Source: Streptomyces iconiensis
Lineage (GTDB): Bacteria; Actinomycetota; Actinomycetes; Streptomycetales; Streptomycetaceae
DNA length: 64,000 nt
Assembly (NCBI RefSeq): GCF_028657195.3
Contig: NZ_JANCPR020000011.1
Coordinates: forward strand, 124,001 to 188,000
Direction of reading: 5' to 3'
The notes under the pieces were generated by a model. It was not told where the DNA came from and did no database searches. It was given only the letters and a program-made list of their open reading frames with translations. Positions 16,207 through 25,327 of the stretch are shown here, in pieces; position 1 is the first letter of the stretch, and every line of letters starts with the position of its first letter. The translations under genes were made by a program, and so were the position numbers.

Positions 16207-18960
16207 TTGAGATCCGGCCCAGGTCGGTCGCTTTCTGTGCGATCGGTTCCGCTGCTCAGCGCGTTAATCGCGCTCGTCGTGTTCTCTGCGACCTGGTGCG
16301 TCTCTGTGGTGGCCCCCGCCGCAGCAGTGACAGCACCCAATGAACAGGAAAGAAGCGAACTCGCCAATTGGTGGGCACCCGTTCACTTCCAGGACGTCGA
16401 TACGAGCGGCGAAACCGCTCTCGGCGGAAAGTCAGACTACATCACCTCCTACGACTTCGACGGCGACCTCAACGGCCGTAACAACTGGGAGAACACCAGC
16501 GAGAAAAAGCTGAAGGCGCATGTCTACTACTCGGTCGTCGAGACCGAGAAGTACGCCTACGTGCTCTACACGTTCTTTCATCCGCGCGACTGGGCCGATG
16601 CCTCTCTGGACGACTATCTGGCGGACGCCTCGGAGCACGAGAACGACGCCGAAGGTGTTCTCGTCGTCGTGGAACGTGACGGTTCCGAACACGGGAAGCT
16701 CACGTCAGCCATTACGGTCTCGCACTCCGATTTCTACTCCTATATCCCCAAGGACAGCGACTGGAAGGATGGAGAGGAGACCAAAGACGGTGAACTCCCG
16801 TTGCTGGCAAGCTCACACGGGGACGGCCACGCGCGCCCGTTCACGGCGCAGCAGGCAGGCACCCACGCCGCGTGGTCGGCGACGGCGAAGTGGAAGGGTC
16901 TCGACAAGAACATCGTCTACAGCGAGTACCTGCATGGAGACGGGGTCCTCTACCAACCCGGAAACACGGCCGAGGAACCCAGCGGTCCCAATGACCGCGA
17001 CACGCAGTACGACCTGATCGACGTGTTCGCGCCGAACGGCATGTGGGATCAGCAGAACAACAAGGATCTTTTCGCCGAGCCGAACAAATTCGCCGGAGAC
17101 GACAGCTCGAATCCCAACGAAGGCGGCGCCTGCGGAGACGGCGGCGTTCTCGGTCCCGCTTCGGGTGAGTGCGGCATCGATTCGGCGAACCCGCCCTGGG
17201 CGTGGGACGACAAGAACGACCTTCCCGGCCCTGGGCATCTCGCCTATCGCCCGGAAGAACTCGCGCGCAACTACTTCGACTGGCCCGGTGAGCCCTCGGG
17301 AACGAAAACCGAGTACCTCTGGAACGAGTACATCGGCGTCACGCCTCCCGATGACCCCGGGAGACCCGAGGAGCCGTCAGGGGACTGGCGTGTGATGGGG
17401 CTCGGCTCGTCCAGCACCTATGGGCAGGGCAGTTCCGACGGGAACGGCTACCGTGGTGCCGCCGACGCCGAGCTGCGCAAGCAGTCCCGCACGCTGGACT
17501 GGGTCGGTTCGGTACGCGTCGGCACGATGGCCGACCGCGACGTCGAAGGCTGGCCCGGATACCGCATCAGCGAGATCGCCGGCAAGGCACAATGCGCCGT
17601 CAAGACGTACCAGCCAAACATGGTCACGCTGGTGGCGGGCGCGAACGACGTGATCCAGGACTACCAGATGGACGGCGCCATCGGCCGGCTGGAGGCCCTG
17701 GCCAAACAGGTCGTGGCCGACTCACCCGGTGCCGTCGTCATGGTGGGTGCGATCCAGCCCTTCCCCGACGCGGCCAGGAACGCGCGGGCCGGGAAACTCA
17801 ACGCACAGATGGCCGACATGGTGAAACGGCTGGCCGGCGGCGGAATGCACATCGCCTTCACCGACGGCGGACTCCAGGTGTCCGACATCGGTCCTGACGG
17901 CATCCACCCGAATGACGCGGGCTACGCGAAGATGGGGCGCGCATTCGCTGCCACGGCCGCCTCGGCCAAGAGCAGCGGCTGGATCAGGAAGCCGAACCCC
18001 GAGGCGCCCAACGCCGGTTCGCATCCCTGCGGTCTCAAGGACGACGGAACCGGCGCCGTTCCCGGGGGCGGTGACCTGGGTGGGAAATGGTCAGACAGCG
18101 GAGTCATCCAGAGCAAGGAATTCCGCTCCTCGAACCGCTTCTGGCTGGTCGACATCAATAAGGACAGCAAGGCCGAGTTCGTCACCGTGGACAAGGACCA
18201 GAACATGCGGTTCTGGTGGAACGGCGGTCCCTCGGGAAGCAAGTGGGTGCCGTTCGTCGAGGGGGAGAACGCCTACAAGCCAACCGCCGGAGCGGTCGGC
18301 AACGCCCTGCGCTTCGGCGACATCGACGGTGACGGCTTCCCCGACTGCATGGTCGTCGACCTGCAGGGCCATGTGAACATCAGCACCTGGAACGCCTCCA
18401 AGCCGTCCGGCCAGCGGATGTGCACCAAGAAGTACGACGGTGTCGGCAGCGTCTTCTCCAAGGGCTCGACAGGTGACCGGCCGCACATCGACGCATCCAC
18501 GCAGATCCGGTTCGCCGACGTCACCGGCGGAGGACGCGACGACTACCTGCTGATCGAACCCGATGGCTCCACGACCGCCTGGTACAACCGGGACTTCCAG
18601 CTCGCGAACGGCCGCAAGTATCTCGACTGGACCCCGCCGCAGAACATTTCAGGCCCACTCCAGAATCCCCGCCAGATCCGGTACGCGGACATCAACGGTG
18701 ACAAGCGCGACGACCGTCTCCTGATCACCGCCAAGGGCGGCGTCCGTGCCTGGATCAACGAGGGAGCCAAGGGAGCAGGCGGGAAATACCGCGACATCGG
18801 CAGGATCGCCGGCGACTCCGGCCTTCCTCCGAAGGACATCAAGTTCGCCGACATGAACGGTGACGGCAAGGCGGATTTCGTGCGCATCGGCTGGACCGGC
18901 GTGGCACATGCCTGGCTCAACAAACTGACGGCGGAAGACTTCAAGGTCTTCCACCCCTGA
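16207..18960 (+). CDS. Secreted Vps62-like / SGNH hydrolase / FG-GAP fusion protein
   Basis: 917 residues. The signal segment covers about residues 10-40. Residues about 48-385 (LANWWAPVHFQDVDT and YSVVETEKYAYVLYTFFHPRDW) resemble Vps62-type domains of secreted proteins. Residues 395-600 form an SGNH/GDSL hydrolase: block I is G399-S-S401-S-T rather than GDSxT, block III GAND and block V DGIH are intact. Residues about 635-917 hold five FG-GAP/VCBS repeats with calcium loops such as DIDGDGFPD and DMNGDGKAD, forming a propeller for surface or glycan binding. TTG 16207 follows GGAG by 5 bases. GC content at the N-terminus is slightly lower than in neighbours. The enzymatic target is unknown; a polysaccharide or lipid ester is plausible. 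Confidence 0.8.
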   Translation: MRSGPGRSLSVRSVPLLSALIALVVFSATWCVSVVAPAAAVTAPNEQERSELANWWAPVHFQDVDTSGETALGGKSDYITSYDFDGDLNGRNNWENTSEKKLKAHVYYSVVETEKYAYVLYTFFHPRDWADASLDDYLADASEHENDAEGVLVVVERDGSEHGKLTSAITVSHSDFYSYIPKDSDWKDGEETKDGELPLLASSHGDGHARPFTAQQAGTHAAWSATAKWKGLDKNIVYSEYLHGDGVLYQPGNTAEEPSGPNDRDTQYDLIDVFAPNGMWDQQNNKDLFAEPNKFAGDDSSNPNEGGACGDGGVLGPASGECGIDSANPPWAWDDKNDLPGPGHLAYRPEELARNYFDWPGEPSGTKTEYLWNEYIGVTPPDDPGRPEEPSGDWRVMGLGSSSTYGQGSSDGNGYRGAADAELRKQSRTLDWVGSVRVGTMADRDVEGWPGYRISEIAGKAQCAVKTYQPNMVTLVAGANDVIQDYQMDGAIGRLEALAKQVVADSPGAVVMVGAIQPFPDAARNARAGKLNAQMADMVKRLAGGGMHIAFTDGGLQVSDIGPDGIHPNDAGYAKMGRAFAATAASAKSSGWIRKPNPEAPNAGSHPCGLKDDGTGAVPGGGDLGGKWSDSGVIQSKEFRSSNRFWLVDINKDSKAEFVTVDKDQNMRFWWNGGPSGSKWVPFVEGENAYKPTAGAVGNALRFGDIDGDGFPDCMVVDLQGHVNISTWNASKPSGQRMCTKKYDGVGSVFSKGSTGDRPHIDASTQIRFADVTGGGRDDYLLIEPDGSTTAWYNRDFQLANGRKYLDWTPPQNISGPLQNPRQIRYADINGDKRDDRLLITAKGGVRAWINEGAKGAGGKYRDIGRIAGDSGLPPKDIKFADMNGDGKADFVRIGWTGVAHAWLNKLTAEDFKVFHP

Positions 18961-18984
18961 TGACGCACTGACCCACGATGTTCA

Positions 18985-19028
18985 GGCCGGGTCGGGTTCG
19001 TGGTACCTCCCACGAACCCCACCCGGCC
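18985..19028. terminator. Bidirectional terminator hairpin
   Basis: GGCCGGGTCGGGTTCGTGG pairs with CCACGAACCCCACCCGGCC around a TACCTC loop, an about 18-bp stem with one mismatch. It sits between the convergent genes ending at 18960 (+) and 19148 (-). Confidence 0.8.
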
Positions 19029-19067
19029 GCGTACGGCCCGGGAATTCGCCGGCAGCCTCCCGGCCCC

Positions 19068-19105
19068 TTCTCCCGTCGTGTGCAAGTTCTCCCGTCGTGT
19101 GCAAG
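19068..19105. repeat. Perfect 19-bp tandem duplication
   Basis: The unit TTCTCCCGTCGTGTGCAAG occurs at 19068-19086 and again at 19087-19105 without change, just beyond the methyltransferase stop. Recent slippage duplication is likely. Confidence 0.9.
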
Positions 19106-19147
19106 GAGAGAACCACCGGCGGGCTCGGCGCCGCCGCCGGGTCGGGC

Positions 19148-19966
19148 TCAGGGCTTGCGGGCCACCGCGCCGAACTGCGGGACCACCTGGGGTTCGTCCG
19201 TGGACCCGGAGGTGGCCTCGGGGCGCCAGTGGGAGCAGGAGACGATGCCCGGGTCAAGGAGTTCGAGCGCCTCGAAGAAGCCGGCGACCTCGGCGCGGGT
19301 ACGAGCCGTGATCGGGGGCGTGGCGTTCTCGTTCCAGAAGCGCATGGCCTCGGTGTTGGCCTCGCCGCCCAGTTCCACGGTGGGGTGGGTGAGGACGAGG
19401 TAGCTGCCGGAGGGAACGGCGGCCACAAGGCGCTCGACGATCGAACGTGCCTCCTCGGTGTCCAGGACGAAGTTGAGGATGCCGAGCATCATCACGGCCA
19501 CGGGGCGGTCGAAGTCCAGCGTGCGTCCCGCGGCGCGCAGGATCGTGTCCGGGTCGTGCGCGTCGGCCTCGATGTAGTCCGTGACGCCCTTGGGTGAGCT
19601 GGTGAGAAGCGCGTTGGCGTGGAGGAGCACGGTGGGGTCGTTGTCGACGTACACGATCCGCGACTCGGGCGCGATGCGCTGGGCGACCTCGTGGGTGTTG
19701 TCGACGGTGGGCAGTCCCGTGCCGATGTCCAGGAACTGGCGGATTCCGGCCTCGCCCGCCAGATGGGTCACGGCGCGGCCGAGGAACGCCCGGTCGGCGC
19801 GGGCGACTTCGCCGATGATGGGGTACATGCCCGTGACGTGGTCGCCGACCTGCCCGTCCACGTCGTAGTAGTCCTTGCCGCCCAGCCAGTAGTTCCAGAC
19901 CCTGGCGTTGTGTGCGACGCCCGTGGGCCCGTGTTCGGCGTCCCTGGGTCCGCTGCTCTCACTCAC
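19148..19966 (-). CDS. SAM-dependent methyltransferase, DUF574 / Methyltransf_19 family
   Basis: 272 residues of the family that is highly multiplied in Streptomyces. It begins near ARVWNYWLGGKDYYDVD, the family hallmark, followed by motif I FLDIGTGLPT (about residues 72-81), YVDNDP binding the SAM ribose, and the VMMLGILNFV segment. The acceptor is unknown for nearly all members. GTG 19964-19966 is chosen over a much longer open frame because AGGAGAG lies 6 bases upstream and homologues begin here. It is divergent from the GntP permease. Confidence 0.92.
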   Translation of the reverse strand: MSESSGPRDAEHGPTGVAHNARVWNYWLGGKDYYDVDGQVGDHVTGMYPIIGEVARADRAFLGRAVTHLAGEAGIRQFLDIGTGLPTVDNTHEVAQRIAPESRIVYVDNDPTVLLHANALLTSSPKGVTDYIEADAHDPDTILRAAGRTLDFDRPVAVMMLGILNFVLDTEEARSIVERLVAAVPSGSYLVLTHPTVELGGEANTEAMRFWNENATPPITARTRAEVAGFFEALELLDPGIVSCSHWRPEATSGSTDEPQVVPQFGAVARKP

Positions 19967-20242
19967 GTCGGTCTCTCCTCTGTCACTCGCTCCGCTGAAC
20001 CGCGTGCGCGCGGTGAGTCTCTCGCGTCGCCGCGCCACGTCCGCAGCCGGGGCGCCGTTGTGGATCAGGGGACAGCCTGCCACCCCGCACGCCGTCGCGC
20101 GCCCGCCCCCGCTGGTCACATCGTGAGACGGCGATCCGGTGAACGGACGGGCGCACGGACGATGTTGGCGCCTCGGGGGCATTCGGGTCCCCGGTGGCCG
20201 GAGGCGGCCGGGCCGGTGCACGCGGCCCGAAGGGGGGAAGCG

Positions 20243-21673
20243 GTGGGAAGCGCGGCACCTTTGGTGCACACGGCGATCGCGATCACGGGGCTGGTCGTTC
20301 TCATCCTCAAGGCGAAGGTCAACCCGGCCCTCGCGCTGGTACTGGGCGCCGTCTACCTCGGCCTGGCGGGCGGTCTCGGCGCCGAACGCACGCTGGAGAC
20401 GGTCAACAAGGGCTTCGGCGCGCTGATGGCCGAGGTGGGCCTGCTCATCGTGCTCGGCGTGCTGCTGGGCACGCTGCTGTCCGCGCTGGGTGCCATCGAG
20501 AAACTGGTCGCCCTGCTGCTGCGTGTGCTCGGGCCGCGCAGAATGCCGTACTCCTTCGCCGTGACGGTGGGCACGGTGCTCCAGTCGATCTTCGCGGACG
20601 TCCTGTTGGTGATGACGGCGCCGCTTGCCCGTTCGCTGGGCACGAGGATCGGACCGTACGGGGTCGCGCGGATGGCGGCGGCGATGGCGCTGGGCGTGGA
20701 GGTCGGCATCGCCCTGTCCGTCCCGGGCGTCGGCGCCCTCGCGCTGGCGGGGCTGCTGGACATACCGCTGGGCATCATGCTGCTGTACGGCTTCCCGCTC
20801 GCGGCCGTGACGATCGTGTGCGCGCTGTTCCTGTTCACCGTGGTGAGCAAGCGCGGCTTCTGGAACCCCGAACGGGACGAACTGGTCCTGTCCATGGACG
20901 AGAAGCGGCCGGCACCGGCCGCGCCGGCGGAACACGGAACCGCTGGGCACGCATCCGCCGGTCAAGGCGCAGTGGGGCACGAGCCCGTACACGAGCCCGT
21001 ACGCGAGACGGCCCAACAGCCCGTACGGACACCCCCGTTGGCGCTCTCGCTCGCACCGCTGCTGCCCGCACTGGTGATGATCGCTACCGGTGCCTTCGCC
21101 GAGGTCGCGGGCTGGGGCTCGCCCGTCGTCCGCTTTCTCGGCGACCCGCTCATGGGGCTGCTGACCGGGCTCGTGTGCGCCTGCCTGGTCGCCCTGCGCA
21201 GCCTGCCGCCGGGCGCTGTCGGTGAGGCGTTCGGGCAGGGGTTCCGTACGAGCGGACAGATTCTGATCCTCACCGGCGTGGGCGGTTCGCTGGCGGCCGT
21301 GGTGGAGGCCGTCGGGCTCGGCGATCTCGTCAAGGACTCGTTCTCGGCGAGCACCTGGGCTCCCCTGGCCCTCGTCTGGGTCATCGCGGCCGTCCTGCAC
21401 ATGGCGATCGGCTCGGTGACGACCTCCGCGATCACGGCAGCGGGCATCCTGGCGCCGGTCGCGCCGCAACTGGACGTGCAGCCCGTGCTCGTGGCCCTGG
21501 CCGCAGGCGCTGGCTCGCTCTTCGCCATCCACGCGACCAGCAACACCTTCTGGCTGCTGCAAACACTGCTCGGCCAGACGACCCGGGGCACGCTCAAGAC
21601 GTGCACCGTCACGGTCTCGGGCGCCTCGGTGATCGCCCTGCTGCTCATCCAGGGCATGAGCCTGGTGATGTGA
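20243..21673 (+). CDS. GntP-family gluconate/organic-acid permease
   Basis: A 476-residue integral membrane protein with about 12 hydrophobic segments, matching GntP/GntT gluconate:H+ symporters: GLLIVLGVLLGTLLSALGA, SIFADVLLVMTAPLA, and the C-terminal IGSVTTSAITAAGI and SNTFWLLQ motifs. Residues about 225-270 form a hydrophilic loop rich in Ala/His/Gly/Glu-Pro repeats, longer than in enteric members. GTG 20243 is preceded by AGGGGGG. No kinase or dehydrogenase for gluconate lies beside it, so the substrate may be another hydroxy acid. Confidence 0.88.
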   Translation: MGSAAPLVHTAIAITGLVVLILKAKVNPALALVLGAVYLGLAGGLGAERTLETVNKGFGALMAEVGLLIVLGVLLGTLLSALGAIEKLVALLLRVLGPRRMPYSFAVTVGTVLQSIFADVLLVMTAPLARSLGTRIGPYGVARMAAAMALGVEVGIALSVPGVGALALAGLLDIPLGIMLLYGFPLAAVTIVCALFLFTVVSKRGFWNPERDELVLSMDEKRPAPAAPAEHGTAGHASAGQGAVGHEPVHEPVRETAQQPVRTPPLALSLAPLLPALVMIATGAFAEVAGWGSPVVRFLGDPLMGLLTGLVCACLVALRSLPPGAVGEAFGQGFRTSGQILILTGVGGSLAAVVEAVGLGDLVKDSFSASTWAPLALVWVIAAVLHMAIGSVTTSAITAAGILAPVAPQLDVQPVLVALAAGAGSLFAIHATSNTFWLLQTLLGQTTRGTLKTCTVTVSGASVIALLLIQGMSLVM

Positions 21674-21698
21674 AGCCCGCGGGCAATCACCGTGCGGG

Positions 21699-21726
21699 CC
21701 GCCGTCCACCCGCGGGCGGACGGCGG
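21699..21726. terminator. Bidirectional terminator hairpin
   Basis: CCGCCGTCC (21699-21707) pairs with GGACGGCGG (21718-21726) across a 10-base loop, between the convergent permease (stop 21673) and peptidase (stop 21748). Confidence 0.65.
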
Positions 21727-21747
21727 TTCACGCGGCGGCGGGAGGGC

Positions 21748-23319
21748 TCAGCTTCCGCCGCCCGCCGCTGCCTTGTCCTTCTCGCAGGTGGTGTCGCGGG
21801 CGGGCAGCTTGCCGGTGCGCAGGTAGTCGTTGACCTGCCGTTCGACACAGCGGTTCGGGTAGAGGCCGTAGACGCCGTGCACCCGGGCCTTGAGCGTGAT
21901 CAGCCGGGAGTGCGGCATCCGGCGGTGCAGGCCCTGCCCGTTGGCATAGCTCGTACGGGTGTCCCCGGTGGCCTGGACGATGAGTCCCGGCGCTTCGTTG
22001 CCGCTCAGTACGGGTTCCTCCACCGGCTTGGCCGGCCACGTGGCGCACGGGGTCACGGCGTTGAAGAGCGGTCCGAAGACCGGCGCTTCGGCGCGGCTCT
22101 TCTCAATGTTGCGCCGGTACCAGGACAGATCGCGCGGGGCCTCGCGGTCACCGCACAGTATGGCCATCTGGAGCGAGGTGCCGTTGTCCGTCCCCTTGTC
22201 GGGCTTCCCGAGCGCCTCCGCCAGTTCCTCGTTCGGCTCGACCGGCCTGCCCCGCGCGGCGTCGTGCAGGACACGCACCGTCCTGGCCGCCCTGGCGAAG
22301 TCGCGGTCGTTGGCCATCAGCATGGACAGCACCATCGGCACCTGCTGGCCGTCCGCCGTGTACGTGCCCACCCTCAGCGGCTCGCGTGCCGCCTGCCGTG
22401 CGATGCCCTCGACGGTCGCGCGTACCTTCGCGGGCGTACCGCCGAGCCCGTACGTACGGTCGCGGTGCGCCGTCCACTTCGCCCAGGCGTCGAGGAACTC
22501 CTCGTTGGCGCCTGCCGCGTCCCGGAGCGTCCGCACGCTCCAGCGCGCGGGGTCCACGGCGCTGTCCAGCAGCAGCCTGTCGGTACGGCCGGGGAACATC
22601 TTCGCGTAGACGGCACCGAGGTAGGTGCCGTAGGAGATCCCGTAGTACGAGGTCTTCCGCTCGCCGAGCACGGCTCGCAACAGGTCCATGTCCCGCGCGG
22701 TGTTGCGGGTGGTGAAGTGCCGCAGATGCTCCACGCCCTTCCCGTAGGCGCGACGGCAGCCCTCGACCAACTGGGCCGAGTAGGCGCTCTGGGCACGGAA
22801 GCCGGCCGTGTCGTACCCGGCCGAACGCAGCCAGTGGCCCGAGGTGCCGCAGTGAACGGGACTGCTGCGGCCGACACCGCGCGGGTCCATGCCGATCAGG
22901 TCGTAGCGCGCTGCCAGTCTCTTGCCCATGACCGGCGCGTCGAGCAGCGGCATGTCGAGGGTCGGGCCGCCGGGACCACCGGAGTTGTGCATCATCAGAC
23001 CTATGCGGTGGCGGGTGTCGGTGGCCTTGATACGGGAGAAGCCGATGCGCAGGGTGCGCCCCTGCGGGTCGCGGTAGTCCAGCGGTACGCGGATGCTCGC
23101 GCACCGCGCCCCGGCCTTGTCCAGCTCCTTGTGGCCGCACTCCGTCCAGCGGGGGCGCTGCTGGACGAAGCGGTGGAGGTCACCGGTCGCGGCGGGCGAG
23201 GCGGACACGGTGGCACGTGCCACCGTGTCCGCCTGCGCGGGCACCGGAAGCGCGGCGAACGCTGCGGCGCCCGCCAGCACTCCCACGGCAACGGTGCGTC
23301 CTGCGTTTCCTCGTCTCAT
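21748..23319 (-). CDS. Secreted alpha/beta-hydrolase, tripeptidyl aminopeptidase-like (S33)
   Basis: 523 residues. A Sec signal peptide (AVGVLAGAAAFAALPVPAQA) is followed by the Streptomyces TAP/SlpD-type fold: oxyanion segment HNSGGPGG, LIGMDPRGVGRS, nucleophile elbow GISYG (Ser about 226), Asp in TGDTRTSY (about 455) and His in RVHGVY (about 481). The C-terminal cap with paired cysteines is typical of TAP-C. It probably trims N-terminal peptides from extracellular proteins. It stands alone and is convergent with GntP. Confidence 0.9.
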   Translation of the reverse strand: MRRGNAGRTVAVGVLAGAAAFAALPVPAQADTVARATVSASPAATGDLHRFVQQRPRWTECGHKELDKAGARCASIRVPLDYRDPQGRTLRIGFSRIKATDTRHRIGLMMHNSGGPGGPTLDMPLLDAPVMGKRLAARYDLIGMDPRGVGRSSPVHCGTSGHWLRSAGYDTAGFRAQSAYSAQLVEGCRRAYGKGVEHLRHFTTRNTARDMDLLRAVLGERKTSYYGISYGTYLGAVYAKMFPGRTDRLLLDSAVDPARWSVRTLRDAAGANEEFLDAWAKWTAHRDRTYGLGGTPAKVRATVEGIARQAAREPLRVGTYTADGQQVPMVLSMLMANDRDFARAARTVRVLHDAARGRPVEPNEELAEALGKPDKGTDNGTSLQMAILCGDREAPRDLSWYRRNIEKSRAEAPVFGPLFNAVTPCATWPAKPVEEPVLSGNEAPGLIVQATGDTRTSYANGQGLHRRMPHSRLITLKARVHGVYGLYPNRCVERQVNDYLRTGKLPARDTTCEKDKAAAGGGS

Positions 23320-23457
23320 GACGGGGTCTCACCATCCTCGTACTCGGGTCGATCACCAGGCTCGCGCGGATGCGCTGCCTACCGCCATGCAGCCCACTGC
23401 CGGTCAGCGGTGGTGCGGGCTCCAGCGCGGAGGCGGGGGTGAGCGCCCTTGCGTACG

Positions 23458-23509
23458 GTCAGGGAGTCATGCGTAGCCCGTCGGTCAAGGAGTCATGCGT
23501 AGCCCGTCG
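23458..23509. repeat. 26-bp tandem duplication covering a gene end
   Basis: Units at 23458-23483 and 23484-23509 differ by one base. The second carries the stop codon and last residues of the CapA-like gene; the first repeats the same ending (DGLRMTP plus stop) behind it. Confidence 0.9.
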
Positions 23510-24756
23510 TTGGCCGCGCCCCGGCTGAGGACGGCGCCGCGGATCGTGTCGTACGCCTTGTCCTGCTCGGCGTCCCCGGCGTTCCTGCTGGCCTTGCCCG
23601 CGAGGTTGATGAGCGTGTGCCGGGGCGAGGTCTGCATCAGGTACGGCGTGAACTCGGCCTTCTGTACGGTCCATTCGCCCGAACCGCGCTTCTTCGGCGG
23701 TGCGAAGCGGAAGCGCGCGGCTGAACCCATGGTGCCGCGCGGGTCGTTCATCTTGCCGGCGATCTGGTCACCCATCCCGTAGACGACCCAGGTCCCGTTG
23801 ACCTTCTCGTACGCTTGCGGCACATGTGCATGAGTACCGAGGATGAGGTCGATGTCGCGGCGCCCCTGGGAGCGCGAGGCGGTCAGCTTGCGGGCGACCG
23901 AGCGCTGGAGTGAGTCGGGCTCCTGCTGCCACTCGGTGCCCCAGTGCATGCTGGCGACGACGACGTCCGCCCCGGCGCGGCGTGCCGCACGGGCGTCGGC
24001 GATGATCCGCTCCGGCTCGATGAGGTTGACCAGCCACGGCTTGTTCTGGGGCAGCGAGATCCCGTTGGTGCCGTACGTGTACGCGAGCTGCGCCACCTTG
24101 GCATCGCCTGCGCGCATCAGGGTGGGCTTGGTGCTCTCGGCCCGGGAACGGGCCGAACCGGCGTGCTTGAGCCCGACGGCGTCCATGGCGTCGAGGGTGC
24201 GGGTCACCCCCTCGCTGCCCGCGTCGAGGGTGTGGTTGGAGGCCGTCGAGCAGGAGTCGTAGCCCAGTTTCTTGACGGACCGTGCGAGCTGGGGCGGTGT
24301 CTTGAACAGCGGGTAGCCGGAGAAGGGACCGCCGTCGGGCCCGTAGACGGTCTCCATGTGACAGATCGCCAGGTCGGCGCCGCGTGCCATCGGTCCTGCC
24401 GCGGCGATCATGCGGCTGAAGTCGTAGCCTGAGCCACCCGCGTCGGCGCGTGCCTGGCGGATGATCGAGTCGTGCACCAGCAGGTCCCCCGTGGCGACCA
24501 GCGAGAACCCACGCCGCGCCGCACCTGTCCGCTCCCCGTCCCGCTGCGCCTCGGCCCTGGCCTGCGCCTGCCTCCCCGCTTCGGGACCGCCGCCGCGCTC
24601 GGCATCCTGCTCCCGCGCTGTGCCGCACCCCGCGATACCGCCGAGGACGGCGGCGGCAGCGAGAACAGCCAGCGCACGCCGTGCTCCTCGCGTGCCGTGC
24701 TGCACTGCTGCGGTACGGGGCCGGTGGTGAGGTCTCGTCAGATCGTCTGCGTCCAC
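23485..24756 (-). CDS. CapA-family (PGA_cap) metallophosphatase-like lipoprotein
   Basis: 423 residues. The lipobox GGIAGC (Cys44) follows a hydrophobic segment, so it is anchored outside. The Asp/Glu/Ala-rich linker is followed by a PGA_cap domain with GDLLVHDS, NHTLDAG, VVASMHWG..W and GTHAHVPQ, the metal-binding motifs shared with calcineurin-like enzymes. CapA proteins are best known from poly-gamma-glutamate capsule export, but actinomycete singletons are uncharacterised and no capB/capC lies here. GTG 24756 follows GGGAG. The gene end is tandemly duplicated (see repeat at 23458-23509). Confidence 0.85.
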   Translation of the reverse strand: MDADDLTRPHHRPRTAAVQHGTRGARRALAVLAAAAVLGGIAGCGTAREQDAERGGGPEAGRQAQARAEAQRDGERTGAARRGFSLVATGDLLVHDSIIRQARADAGGSGYDFSRMIAAAGPMARGADLAICHMETVYGPDGGPFSGYPLFKTPPQLARSVKKLGYDSCSTASNHTLDAGSEGVTRTLDAMDAVGLKHAGSARSRAESTKPTLMRAGDAKVAQLAYTYGTNGISLPQNKPWLVNLIEPERIIADARAARRAGADVVVASMHWGTEWQQEPDSLQRSVARKLTASRSQGRRDIDLILGTHAHVPQAYEKVNGTWVVYGMGDQIAGKMNDPRGTMGSAARFRFAPPKKRGSGEWTVQKAEFTPYLMQTSPRHTLINLAGKASRNAGDAEQDKAYDTIRGAVLSRGAANDGLRMTP

Positions 24757-25327
24757 GTGTACTCCCGGGTCGGTCCGGCATTAGTGCGATAAACACACCC
24801 TTGCCCGACCACCCGTCCCCCCTCAGACCCCCACCGCGCCCAACACCGCCCGTACGGCCCACAAGGCGCCGGGACGGCGGGACGTAGCGGGGCGGCGGCG
24901 GGAGGCCGGGAGACGTGGCGGGCCCGGCGGGCCGGCGGGACGCCGCTCGGCCGGCGTGGGCTCGGTCCCTGTCGGTCACGGGTCCGGTCCCTGTCGGTCA
25001 CGGGTCCGGTCCCTGTCGGTCACGGGTCCGGTCCCTGTCGGTCACGGGTCCGGTCACGCCCGGACGCGGGTCCGGTCACGGGCCCGGTTCGCCAGGACGG
25101 ACGGGAGACGGCAGGCACCGCCCAACGCCGCGTGGCCTCCACGCACAGGCCCGGAGCTGATGTGTTCCATGCCGCCCGAGGGCCCGAGGGCTGGCGGTGA
25201 GCCGGCGGGGTGTGCACCGACTTCTACGGGTCCACGGGCATGGGAACCTGAGAGTGACCAACAGCGCTGACGCCGTTCCGCTGAACCCGGCGAACCCGGC
25301 GAACCGCGACCGACGAAAGACTCTGCC
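24757..25327. other. Intergenic region containing a 22-bp tandem array
   Basis: No gene. The first part is AT-richer (TTAGTGCGATAAACACAC near 24781) and is the likely promoter of the CapA-like gene. The second holds the tandem array. Confidence 0.5.
24964..25095. repeat. 22-bp tandem repeat array
   Basis: Four perfect copies of GGTCCCTGTCGGTCACGGGTCC (24964-25051; written here as 22 bases split GGTCCCTGTCG + GTCACGGGTCC) followed by two degenerate copies to about 25095. There are no unique spacers, so it is not a CRISPR array. Confidence 0.92.

Noticed and set aside
19967..21709. N-terminal extension of the methyltransferase gene to 21709
   Set aside because: The extension is antisense to the GntP permease. 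The GTG at 19966 has a good ribosome site and gives the normal family length.
23485..24756. Capsule (poly-gamma-glutamate) operon
   Set aside because: Only a CapA-like lipoprotein is present. No CapB/CapC homologues lie nearby.
24964..25095. CRISPR array
   Set aside because: The 22-bp units are directly adjacent with no unique spacers, and no cas genes occur in the window.
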